Position numbers and translations under genes: made by a program
Shown here: positions 44,998-54,216 of the stretch, one piece after another
How positions within the stretch are numbered: position 1 is the stretch's first letter
Layout: each line of letters starts with the position of its first letter
The notes under the pieces: generated by a model
The model's input: only the letters and a program-made list of their open reading frames with translations
Told to the model about the DNA's origin: nothing
Databases searched by the model: none
Assembly (NCBI GenBank): GCA_902651635.1
Contig: CACRSC010000028.1
Coordinates: 90,335-154,334, forward strand
Direction: 5' to 3'
Origin: Mastigamoeba balamuthi
Taxonomy: Eukaryota > Evosea > Mastigamoebida > Mastigamoebidae
Length of the DNA: 64,000 nt

Positions 44998-45480
44998 TCA
45001 ACAGAGGGCACCAGCAGCGAAGAGCTCTACTGTGCAGAGGCCACCAAGGTCATCGGCAGCAGGGCCTTCGTGGCCCTCCACCGGTTCGTGGCCTCGTACT
45101 CAGTCGTCGCCTCGCCCCTGGTGTGCTGGCTTGAACGCGCACTGCTCGCATCCGCGCCCTCGCGCCCTCGCGCCCTCTCGTTCCGTTCCGCCTCGTCTTC
45201 TGCCCGGGGTGGTCCTGCAAGAATGGGCCCCCGCCCGCCCAGGATGTGTTGTACACCGTCCCCGCCGCGTCGATGGCGATGCTGCCGGCAGGCATTGACA
45301 CGGCGACAGCCAAGGCGGCGGTGGAGGCCTACTATAACCAAGTCCTGGTTACGCACGCCGAGCTCCTCTATGCCGCCTTCGACGTGAACCCCCTCCTGGT
45401 GGACCCACGAGGTCTTTCTGCACCTATGCGCCGCAGGGGCGGCCTCTGCCGAGCCGGCCCCGCCGAAGAAAGCGACCACT
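44998..45480 (+). pseudogene. family copy, plus arm of head-to-head pair 2
   Basis: Reads MSTEGTSSEELYCAEATKVI and GSRAFVALHRFVASYSVVAS, with the same TGA and same loss of the gtgcgc donor as the copy at 41538. The second exon, MLPAGIDTATAKAAVEAYYN and QVLVTHAELLYAAFDVNP, is open until a shift at LLVDPRG (where others read WWxPEVFL). The first 200 bases are nearly identical to 41538-41745. Confidence 0.65.
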
Positions 45481-45589
45481 GCGGGTGTGACGACAACTGC
45501 GAGGACTGCGAGGACGGCCAGCCTAATAACTATATGAGTCTCTGGACACAAAGACGGTGAGGGGTCCGAGAGGGAGGACAGGCCCAATG

Positions 45590-46050
45590 ATCTGGGCGGC
45601 AGCGACCAGGCGAGCAGCCAGCGCCTTCCCGGCGCTGTCCCTGTGCTGCAAGCGGAGCTCTGCGCGTCGACGACCGCTCCACTGCGCTGGCCGCAGAGCT
45701 ACAGTCAGGACAGCGCCTGCTGGCCCTGATGCCTCAGCTGCTTGCTCACCACGGACTCGGCAGAGACCCGCGACGTGCGCACCGAGACAGAGGCACGACG
45801 GCCGCTGGCAGCATCCAGGTCGTGGGTCAGCCTCGCGGCAGAGGGTCCCGAGCTGCAGGAGGCGCTGGCCAGGGAGCAATCGCGGCTCAGGCACCACAGG
45901 GCGCCGCCAGAGCCAACCGCGACAGAGGCAGTCGGCGTCATCGTGGCTGGGGCAGGCTCTCTCATCCTGCGGCGGCACACGCGAGGCCCATCCGCCGACG
46001 GCGGCCGTAGTACCTCCGCCCGGTTGCCCGCTGGTTCAGCAGCGCTGCGC
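45590..46050 (+). pseudogene. decayed fragment of TRIM-like RING/B-box/NHL gene
   Basis: Reads SAETRDVRTETEARRPLAAS, LQEALAREQSRLRHHRAPPE and PTATEAVGVIVAGAG. It matches the coiled-coil region of the gene at 50866-53160 (SAEARDVRAEVEAAAG, LQEALAGEHSRLRHRRAPPE, PSAAEALRAIAGLA). No RING or complete NHL part is present. It sits just upstream of the intact family gene at 46247. Confidence 0.65.
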
Positions 46051-46246
46051 AGGGCGCTTGATGGCGAGGGGTGCAGCCCTTTTGGCCCTGGCAGAGGCCT
46101 CGGCAGCAGGGGGTGTGTGCTGTGCGGTGTCATAAGTGCGGTGATTTGCGCCGGGGGGGGTTGGGATATTGACGCCCACAATTCTCTCGACAGCACCAAG
46201 AGCGAGCGCGGGCGCGCGTCTGTCTGTGTCTGTGCGACGTACTGCG

Positions 46247-48182
46247 ATGCTCGACGCCAGCCTCGTGGACCTCGTCATCCGCCCAGCCCTCCAGAGTGCG
46301 CAGAAATCGCCCTCGCCGCCACTTGTCGGCGCGCCTGCCAACGCCCAGCCCGCCAACACGCCAACTTGCCAACCGCTGTCTCTTTCCCAGGGCGGAAGGA
46401 GCTGTCCCACCGCGTCGCCCTGCCGGACGGGCACCGCCTCACGGCGGCGGCGGCGGCGGAGGGCAGCGAGTCCGACGCCAAGGCCGCACGCGCACCCTCG
46501 CCACTGTCCCTGTCTCCCGTCCTCGCCCTCCGTGGCGCCCATTTGGACGCTCTGCCCTCGTGTGCGTCGAGTATCTCGTCCCGCCCTCCTCTCCTCTCCT
46601 CTCCTCTCCTCTCCTCCTCTGCGTCGCCAGCTCCCCCACCGTGTCCCCCCCCCGCTCCGGGGCGCCCCCGCGTATCCCGCCGCGCTCACCTGCGACTTGA
46701 TCTCAGGGCTGAGGCCGGACTCGTACCTGTGCCTCCCGGTGCCGCACGGCATCGAGATCTTCCGCGTCGTCGAGGCCGGCGCCGTCGACTCCAAGATCTT
46801 CGTCGCCATGCAGGCGTACCTGGCGCACGGTGCGGGCCTCGAGTCCCACCAGATTGGCAAGACGTGCGCCCCCGCTTCTCGCCCCCGTTTCTCTTCGCCC
46901 GCTCCCCCCATCTCCGCCGGCCCGCCCTGCCCGCCGCTCCTGCTGTCGCCGGACATACGAAACCTGGCGCCGAGCCAGCTGTCAGGACTGAAGGGGGTGC
47001 GCGTCCACACACACGCACACACACACACACAGGCTGCGGTGGGAAATCCGAACCGTCGAGGACGTCGCGGCGAGGTTGGCCGACCTGCCAGCGGGCAAGG
47101 CCATGCAGGTCGAGGCTGCCGCAGCGCTGGCCCAGGAGCGGCAGCCGGTCGACTACGTCGACGGTCTTATGGCCACCCGCGTCGAGCTGCTTGCCGCAGG
47201 GCTCGAATTTGACTGCGCACTGTGGTCGGCGCAGCACCTCCTGGAGCAGTGGCGGGCCAAGGGGGCCCCCATGGGGAGCCTCGTCTGCGACATCGCAGCA
47301 GATCCCCTGGTCTACGAGATCCGCGCCCAGCTGGCGCAGGCGCGCGCCGCGGCTCCCGGGGCGCGCAGCGGCCCCGCGCAGCCCATCATGCCGCAGCAGA
47401 GGCAGCAGAAGGAGCGCTGCGCGGCCCGCGGGCTCGCCTGCCTCGCGTCGTCGCCCGCCTCGTCCTCGTCGTCGCCCTCGTCGTCCTCGGCCGCTTCCCC
47501 TGCCGCCCTGCTCGCGCAGGTGCCCACGCAGCCCCAGTCCGCCGCGACGCGGGCGCCAGCACCGGAGGCTAGCAGGCGCGCGGGGCAGTCGCCAGAGGCC
47601 GCCCTCAGAGGCCCGCCGCAGCGCTCGGCCAGCGGGCGCGGCGCCGGTGACGGCACCGGCGAGGACGCCAACGGCTACCAGGCCGACGACGAGTCGGGGG
47701 ACGTCGACGAAGGCGACGGTGACGACGACGAGTTGGGGGACGTCGTCGTCGTCGCCGACGTGTTGGACAGCAACGGCGACGGGGAGAGCGGCGGCGACGA
47801 CAGCGAGGGCAAGGAGGGCACGGGCGACGAGCTCAGCGGCGCCCGTCTCGAGGACGGCGACGGCGAGGACAGCGAGGACGGCGAGGAGGCCGAGGACGGC
47901 GAGGACAGCGAGGACGGCGAGGACGGCGAGGACGGCGAGCACAGCGAGGAGGGCGAGGACAGCGGCGAGGAGGCCGAGGACGGGGCTGCTGCAGAGCCCC
48001 CGCTCAAGAGGGCCAGGCGGCCATCGTCGTCGTCGTCGTCGCGTGTGGAGGCCGCCCGCTCCCCCGCGTCGCGCCACCCCGCCCGCCCGCGCCCGCGCAC
48101 CCTCGCCGCCCTCGTCGCCGTCGCCTCTGCGGCGCTGTTGGGCGACGCCTGCGGCAGCAGTGGCAGCAGTGGCAGGCGCTGA
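46247..48182 (+). CDS. intact member of the repeated family (acidic tail, nuclear-type basic patch)
   Basis: Four exons: 46247-46295 (MLDASLVDLVIRPALQ, donor gtgcgcag), about 46391-46480 (RRKELSHRVALPDGHRLT), 46707-46863 (LRPDSYLCLPVPHGIEIFRV, VEAGAVDSKIFVAMQAYLAH; donor gtgcgccc), and 47033-48182. The last exon reads LRWEIRTVEDVAARLADLPA, AMQVEAAAALAQ, VDYVDGLMATRVELLAAGLE and LLEQWRAKGAPMG. After these come a Ser/Ala-rich stretch, a very acidic Asp/Glu/Gly repeat (about 47690-47990), PPLKRARRPSSSS (nuclear-localisation-like) and a Ser/Gly end. Intron 3 keeps the same position and phase as the paralogue at 56703. Role unknown; the acidic tail plus KRAR suggests a nuclear protein (inference). 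Confidence 0.65.
46585..46617. repeat. (CTCCT)n microsatellite
   Basis: About six copies of a ctcct/cctct pentamer in intron 2 of the family gene at 46247. Confidence 0.8.
47005..47031. repeat. (CA)n microsatellite at a splice acceptor
   Basis: A cacaca run interrupted once by a G, ending directly in the cag acceptor of the last intron of the family gene. Confidence 0.8.
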
Positions 48183-50150
48183 GGTGGCCGCCAGCCGCCC
48201 GCCCGCCCCCCCCCCGCGCCACCGCGCAGTGTTTTGTGGGCGGCGGGCGGCTGCGCTATCCCCGCCGCGGCGCGCACACGCCGCCGAGCCGAGGCGGTCC
48301 CCCGTGCGAGCGCACAGCCGCCCCGGCTGGGGGGTCGGGGCGGCGGCGGCGGCACGCGGGGGGTTCAGAGAGCCAACAGGGGCACGGGGAGACACGAGGG
48401 GGAGAGCAGAGCACACACTTTTAGACGCAACATCAAGAGACACGGCGCCAGCGTGCCCTCCTGCCCTCGGCGCCTCCTGCGTCTCGCCCTGCTCCGCCTG
48501 CTCCTGGCCCCCGCGAGCCCGGCGAGGCAGACGGCGCCGGCTGGGGCGGCCCAGCAGCGTCCCGGCACGCGCCCCCGCGACGGCGCCAACGTGGAAACAG
48601 AGTCGCGTGCAACCGCGTGCTGCGCCGGAGATCACCGCTCAGCCTCGGCCCAACGACCGGGCGACTGCACCGCGCAGCCGCGGCCAGCAGCGAAGCCCTT
48701 GCCCGGCTCTGCCGGGGGACGACGACGACGACGACGCAGCAAAGAGTGAAGAGAGCGAATGGCGGCGGTTGGGCCTATCTACCCTGCAGATACTGTTGAC
48801 CAGACAGCACACTGAGCACACAGCACACAGCCGCCGAGCTCAACGGGCACCACACCGCACTTCGCGGCCACCGACTGCTGCCGCCAGTCGTGCCGGGGCG
48901 CCGGCGAGGAGGGGCCGAGGGGTCGCGAGAGCAGTGGCGCAGCGCTGCGCCACAGGAAAGCAGGCCGCCTGGAGAGGCCAAAGCCAAGAGGGGGCCAGCC
49001 AGCCTCCGATATTAATAGCCGCCGTCCAGCCGACCGCCCCGCCAGCGCCACGAGCGCAGCTCCCGGGGTCCCTGCCGAGGCGCCGCAGCGGCGGCATGGC
49101 GGCGCTCGCGCTCGTGCTGCGTCTGCAGGACGGGGAGGGAAGGCAGCCCCTGTGTGGCGCGCGGGTGGCCAACGACGGCCGCTCAGAGGGGGCGTTGTGG
49201 CAACAGCGGCAGGAGAGGCTGCCGCGCGGGGCCCGTGACGCGCTGTGGGGCCAGCCAGCAAGCGCGTGCCTGCAAATTCCGGGCAGCGTGTGGCCCATAA
49301 GGGGCCTTGGGGCGGCATATCTGGGGAGATTGTGTGGGATCCGGGCAGACAGTGTTGGTTTGGGATGCCGACCGGACCGCACTTACTCCGGGATGACACA
49401 GTTTCCACGACCCTTCCCATGCAAATGCTGCTCACGCATTGGGGTTCTCGCCCTAGTCACTGCCGGAAAGCCCTGTGCCTCTCTCGTTCCGTGCTCTCTG
49501 CCAGGGGTCCTGTCGACCCTGTTGCGCAGCCCCCGCAAGAGCCCGCCCCCCTGCTCGGGTCTCCAAACTCCTTTTTCGATTGTTTTCTGGTTCCAACCAA
49601 CACCTCTCGGGATCTTTGTGATGCGTATGCTCGAGAATTAACAAAGTTGTACATCCACTCGAGAAATTGTATCTGTCGGGGTGAGCGTGTCCGCGTCGAG
49701 GGCGTTTACCAGCACGGCCTTGGTGGAGCAGCTGCTGAACATGCATATCCCCCCCGTGTAAGAAAATCAGATATGATAACATCTGATCAATTCAATCAAT
49801 TGAAGAGAAATGCTGTGAATAGAGTAACAGTAATTGGCTTTGTAGTTTGGAATTTCAAATGAAATGTCTGAGAAATATGATGAATCTGCCAAAAATTCCC
49901 TTACTGTAGCTAAGCTGAGAGATTCTTACTTTTCTCAGCTTCATAATGTACTAGTTGCAGATAGAGTTTTCCTTTGTATGTTTTGCTCCACATGGGTGTT
50001 CATAAGTCTGTGTGCTCTGATAGTACTCAGATCAAAATATTATTTCTGAGTGACTGCCTCAATGTGAACAGCAGTTGACAGATTCTGAAACATCTTATAC
50101 CAGACAATAAGAACAACTGGAGGATTAACCACACAGTGGGCTTCAGATTG
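48183..50150. other. intergenic region
   Basis: GC-rich to about 49250, then AT-rich. Long open frames on both strands between 48230 and 49640 are compositional; none shows a motif or family I recognise. A short MAALALVLRLQDGEGRQPLC frame starts at 49096 without visible continuation. Confidence 0.45.
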
Positions 50151-50169
50151 GTCAAGAGACATGTTTTTC

Positions 50170-50560
50170 AGCTAGGAGAAGAGAGACAGAGAGAGATGCC
50201 ATGCACAACACACATAAGTCTGAGTATTGCCTTGCACACCAGAGCTCTGCTTGCAATGCCAGATGTGCGGCCCATGACACCTTGAAGGCACTGGTGCTTG
50301 AGGGCAAGGGTTCAGGGGGCTCTTCTGACTCACCCAGGAACATCCTGCAGGGACGTCGCGTGGCCCAGCTCCATGACACATCCCTGAAGATGCCTGCTGT
50401 GATGTCGTGGGGCCACTGATGCAAGAGGACATGAAGGCAGATAGGGCCTTGGATGTGTGAGGCCAGCATGGCCAGGGGTGCGCACGCATGCTCTGTAGCA
50501 GCAGAGACAGCAGCATCATGGACGAGAACAAGGAAGAGAGGACAGTGGCAGGCAGTGAAG
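50170..50560 (-). pseudogene. decayed copy of TRIM-like gene (repeat and B-box region)
   Basis: Minus-strand reading WPHDITAGIFRDVSWSW, PEPLPSSTSAFKVSWAAHLA and LQAELWCARQYSDLCVLCMA. It matches PHDVTAGISRDASWEL, PPTAGTSAFPVPCAAHPALP and AELWCAGCRAHVCVRCAAL in the intact gene at 50866-53160. One Cys of the B-box is lost and the frame soon ends. It is AT-richer than the intact gene, as expected for an older dead copy. Confidence 0.65.
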
Positions 50561-50865
50561 AACCCAATAATATTGAGTTCTATATCTTCACACGTAATTG
50601 CAGTGAGTCATGGGGGACTTCAGCGAAGCAGAATCAACAGTACAAGACATAGAAAAGTCGCTCAATTATGTCACAATTCGCTCTTTCAATGTTACCGATG
50701 TTATCCTCGAACTCAACAGAGGCTTGGCCTGTCATGGCTGTGTGGGCGTAGACTCTCCCTCACAGGCCATCGCCGAAAGCTGTAACCCTCGCTACGCCGG
50801 ACTCCACGACGACGAACCGCCTGGGCGACAGCGGGTGCGAGCACATTCCCCAGGGCCTGCCGAGT

Positions 50866-53160
50866 CTACCAACTGCGAGGCTGGTCACCACTCCTGCTCA
50901 CAGGCTCAGCAGCGCCAGAGGAGGGCACTGAGCGCGCACCCTGCCGCGAGACACGGAAGACGCTCCCTGTGATGTAGTCCAACACGACCAGCCCCCTGTC
51001 GTCGATGCTCATCCCCGCAGGGTTAGCGGCCGCCTGCAGCACGCACAACGTCTTCACGCTCCCTGCGTGCGGGCGTCAGACGCGTGCGTCGGCGAGGGTG
51101 GCAAGTCGCACCCTGCGCTGTGACCATCCGGACGGCGTGCCCGCCCCAGTCGCAGAAGAACAGCGACCGCGTGTCCCTGTCGAACGCCATTCCGGCGACG
51201 CTGTTGAGGCGGGCGTACCACGCCTGCCCGTCGAGGTACCCAAACCTCCCCGTCCCCGCGACCGTCGTCACTGCCCCTGCGGTCCGCGTGCCTCAGCTCC
51301 TCGAGAGGACCCCAAAAGCAGCTGCGCGAGTACCGCCTGCGCGGAGGTCCACCCGCCTGATGCTGCCGTCCTCTCCCACGAGCAGGTCGCAGTTGCCGTC
51401 AAACGCGAGACTGTGGGGGCACTGGAACGACGCCGACCTCCCCACGCCGTCCACGAGCCTCCTGCGCGTCGACCCCGCGATCGTCACCACCACCCCTGCG
51501 GCCAGCGAGGGTCAGCAGAGCGCGAGGGCCGAGACAGCAGCACCGGTCTCAGAGACGCAGCAGATCCTGTTGTTCCTGCTGTCGGCGACGTAGAGCTCCC
51601 CCGTGTCGCTGTTCAGGAGGATCCCCTCTGGGCGGTTGAACATCGCCACCCCGCGAGGCCCGTCGGCAGCCCCGGAGACCCCGCAGGTCCCAGCGAACAC
51701 AGTCGAGCGACCTGAGGCGGGCGGCGGCCCTCTCTGTCAGCGGCGCTCACTCTGCGGCCCCGCATGAGACGCGCGAGCGCACCGTCCGAGTCGATCCTGT
51801 GGACCACGTGGGCTCCGCAGTCGCTGACGAAGATCGAGCCGTCCTTGGCCACAGCGACGCCCATGGGCACCACGAGCCCGCCCCCGCACGCCAGGCACTC
51901 GGCGGCCCCCGTCTCCGCAACCGCTGCCGGGGGCGAGTGCCTGCACAGCTGCGCCGCCCACGCCAGGCCCGCGATGGCGCGGAGGGCCTCAGCCGCGCTG
52001 GGCTCTGGCGGCGCCCTGCGGTGCCTGAGCCGCGAGTGCTCCCCGGCCAGCGCCTCCTGCAGCTCGCGGACCCTCTGCGAGGCGCGGCTGGCGGCCTGGA
52101 TCCTGCCAGCGGCCGTCGCCAGCCCCGCGGCGGCCTCTACCTCGGCGCGCACGTCGCGGGCCTCTGCCGAGACCGAGGCGAGCAGCCGGGGCTCCGGGGC
52201 CGTCAGGCGCTGCCCGGACTGCATCTCCGCGGCCAGCGCAGCAGCGCGCCCGTCAACCGCCTCGTGCAGCGCAGCGCGCAGGCGGGCGGCCTCTGCGGAG
52301 CACCTGGAGCGCAGCCCCGCGAGGGCGCAGGCGAGCGCAGAGGAGAGCGCGGAGACGTCTGCAGAGGCCGAGCGCAGAAGAGAGAGAGCGGAGCGGTCGG
52401 CCTCCCAGGCCTCGGACAGCGCGTGCGAGCTGTGCCGCAGCGCAGCGCACCGCACGCACACGTGCGCGCGGCACCCCGCGCACCAGAGCTCCGCAGGCAG
52501 CGCCGGGTGCGCGGCGCAGGGGACAGGGAAGGCGCTGGTGCCCGCGGTCGGGGGCTCCGCGGGCTCCCTTGACGCCTCCCGAGAAACGCCTGCGTTGACG
52601 TCACTCGGCCTCTGCTCCCATGACGCGCCCCTGGAAACGCCTGCGTTGACGTGGCTCGGATTCTGCTCCGCTGACGCCTCCCGGGAAACGCCTGCGCTGG
52701 CGTCACGCGGCCTGAGCTCCCATGACGCGTCCCGGGAAATGCCTGCGGTGACGTCGTGGGGCGACTGATGCGACGCGGGCGGCAGGGCCGGCGCGGCCGT
52801 CGAGGGCGGGGGCGACGACGGGACGGCGGGGCAGCAGGCCGGGCAGCGCAGGCGCGAGGCCGAGGTGACGGAGCGGACGACGCAGGAGGGGCAGGCTGCG
52901 TGGCCGCAGGGGAGCAGCAGGGCGCCGTCGGAGGTGCCCACGCTGCCCGAGCACACGGCGCACGAGGCGGCGCCCCGCAGCAGCACCGGTGGCGGCGGCA
53001 GCGACGAGGGAGAGGTGGCAGTGGCCGTGTCCGACGCGACGCCGCCGCGGGGTGCAGCGGGGGAGGAGGACGAGGGGCCGACGGTGCGGTCGTCGGGGAA
53101 CGCGGGCGACAGAGGGCAGAGCTCCGAGTGCGAGACGCTCGAGGGCGTCGTGCTCGTCAT
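50866..53160 (-). CDS. TRIM-like RING / B-box / coiled-coil / NHL-repeat protein
   Basis: Start MTSTTPSSVSHSELCPLSPA (preferred over an upstream Met at 53247). RING finger: CAVCSGSVGT...LPCGHAACPSCV...LRCPACCP. Then four copies of a 19-20-residue repeat (PSDVNAGVSREASWEQR type). B-box: CAAHPALPAELWCAGC, then HVCVRCAALRHSSHAL. Coiled coil to about residue 420 (ELQEALAGEHSRLRHRR). NHL-type beta-propeller blades follow over several exons: VPMGVAVAKDGSIFVSDCGA, FNRPEGILLNSDTGELYVAD, CPHSLAFDGNCDLLVGEDGS, LNSVAGMAFDRDTRSLFFCD, NPAGMSIDDRGLVVLDYITG. The architecture is that of TRIM-NHL ubiquitin ligases. Substrate unknown. Ubiquitin ligase activity is inferred from the complete RING cysteines. Confidence 0.82.
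52566..52780. repeat. 57-60-bp coding minisatellite in TRIM-like gene
   Basis: Four tandem units, each containing ggaaacgcctgcgttgacgt or a close variant, encoding the 19-20-residue repeat between RING and B-box. Units differ at scattered positions, so the array is not brand new. Confidence 0.75.
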
Positions 53161-53455
53161 GGCTGACAGCAAACCTCGTAGGAAGTAGTGCAATGATGCC
53201 AATACCCGCTGCGTGATCCGACGTGATGCGACGCCCTGACGTGGCACTCTGGCGATTCACAACAGGTGATTTGACAGCACACGGAATCCCACTGGCGGCC
53301 CTGGATTTGCATATCTGCATTACGTGACTGTGATGTCCAGTTCCACTACTGATGCGAGACGGCCGCCTGTGCCGAGCCAGCTTGTTGGGCGGACTGAAGG
53401 CCGTCTGCACGGGCGGGGTGCAAACCAGAACCCCGTCGAGTGTCTGGGCGGATCA
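53161..53455. other. spacer between the TRIM-like gene and TMEM234
   Basis: Holds the probable promoter of the TRIM-like gene and the 3' flank of TMEM234. No further gene recognised. Confidence 0.4.
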
Positions 53456-54045
53456 TCAGCCAGCGGGCACGGGTGCTCCCTGCTGCTTTGTGACCGTGCA
53501 CAGAGTGACGCCACCGAGAATCAAGACGACGCCGGCAACGACTCCTGCCCATGACGCCACGTCAGCAGAGGACCCCAGATGGGGACCGCACGAGGCGACG
53601 GAGGGCGCTCCGAGAGCATGTGCGCGGCGGCGGCAGTGAAGGCGAACGTCAGCGCGTTGGTGGCAGGCCCCACGAGCGTGGCGTCTGCGGTGACACGTCA
53701 GAGACAGCACGTGGCGGGTCCGCAGATGAGGAGAGCTCCAGCGCTTGCCTGCTTGCCCCAGTGTGTACATGAACACCACAGACCCGCACTGGTTCAGCAG
53801 GAACGGGAGGACGTACTGCACGTCATCGGCACGTCAGCGGGACAGGAATATCCCGGGAGGTGGGATATTTTCAAGTAAAATATCGAGATATCTCACGCGC
53901 CAACGGGAGAGCAGGTAGACGGCGTCAGACACGATCGACGTGCGGGCCCCGCGCGCCGGGGACGACACGCCCGAGGCCCCCGACTTCATCAGCGGGTTCG
54001 TGCAGCCCCAGAGAGCCGCGGCCGCCACGATGCCCAGCCACACCA
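53456..54045 (-). CDS. TMEM234: TMEM234-family membrane protein
   Basis: Small four-helix membrane protein of the drug/metabolite-transporter-like TMEM234 family. Exon 1: MVWLGIVAAAALWGCTNPLM ... AVYLLSRWR. Intron 53816-53896. Exon 2: YVLPFLLNQCGSVVFMYTLG. Intron 53685-53748, with a GC donor (gcaagcgc) that keeps the frame. Exon 3: DATLVGPATNALTFAFTAAA, then AGVVAGVVLILGGVTLC and a short tail. The family landmarks GxTNPxxKxG, LPFLLNQ-GS and N-x-LTF are all present. About 140 residues, as usual. Substrate unknown. Head-to-head with the BAR-RasGAP gene (172 bp between starts). Confidence 0.85.
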
Positions 54046-54216
54046 TTTTCCAGATTTCCCAGCGGGGGGCGATTACGTTACCGGGGTGGCGAAAAGATCC
54101 CGAAGATCTCCCCAGCGCGACGGTGAAGATTCGCGAATCAAGAACAAACCTGTTGTCCCTTTTTTTGTTCCGGCGGTGACTGCGTCGTTTTCGCGAGAGA
54201 GCCTGCACGAGAGAAG
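54046..54216. promoter_or_regulatory. short divergent promoter between TMEM234 and BAR-RasGAP
   Basis: 171 bp between head-to-head starts; both promoters must fit here or in 5' leaders. It includes an AT-cored word (gaagatctccccagcgcg) similar to those in nearby introns. Confidence 0.4.

Noticed and set aside
45742-49641. Single 1299-codon plus-strand frame
   Set aside because: It strings together a TRIM relic, introns and wrong-frame parts of the family gene. The exon model at 46247-48182, with conserved splice positions, explains the region better.
52756-53188. Plus-strand frames rich in Gly/Arg over the RING region
   Set aside because: Antisense to a complete RING finger on the minus strand.
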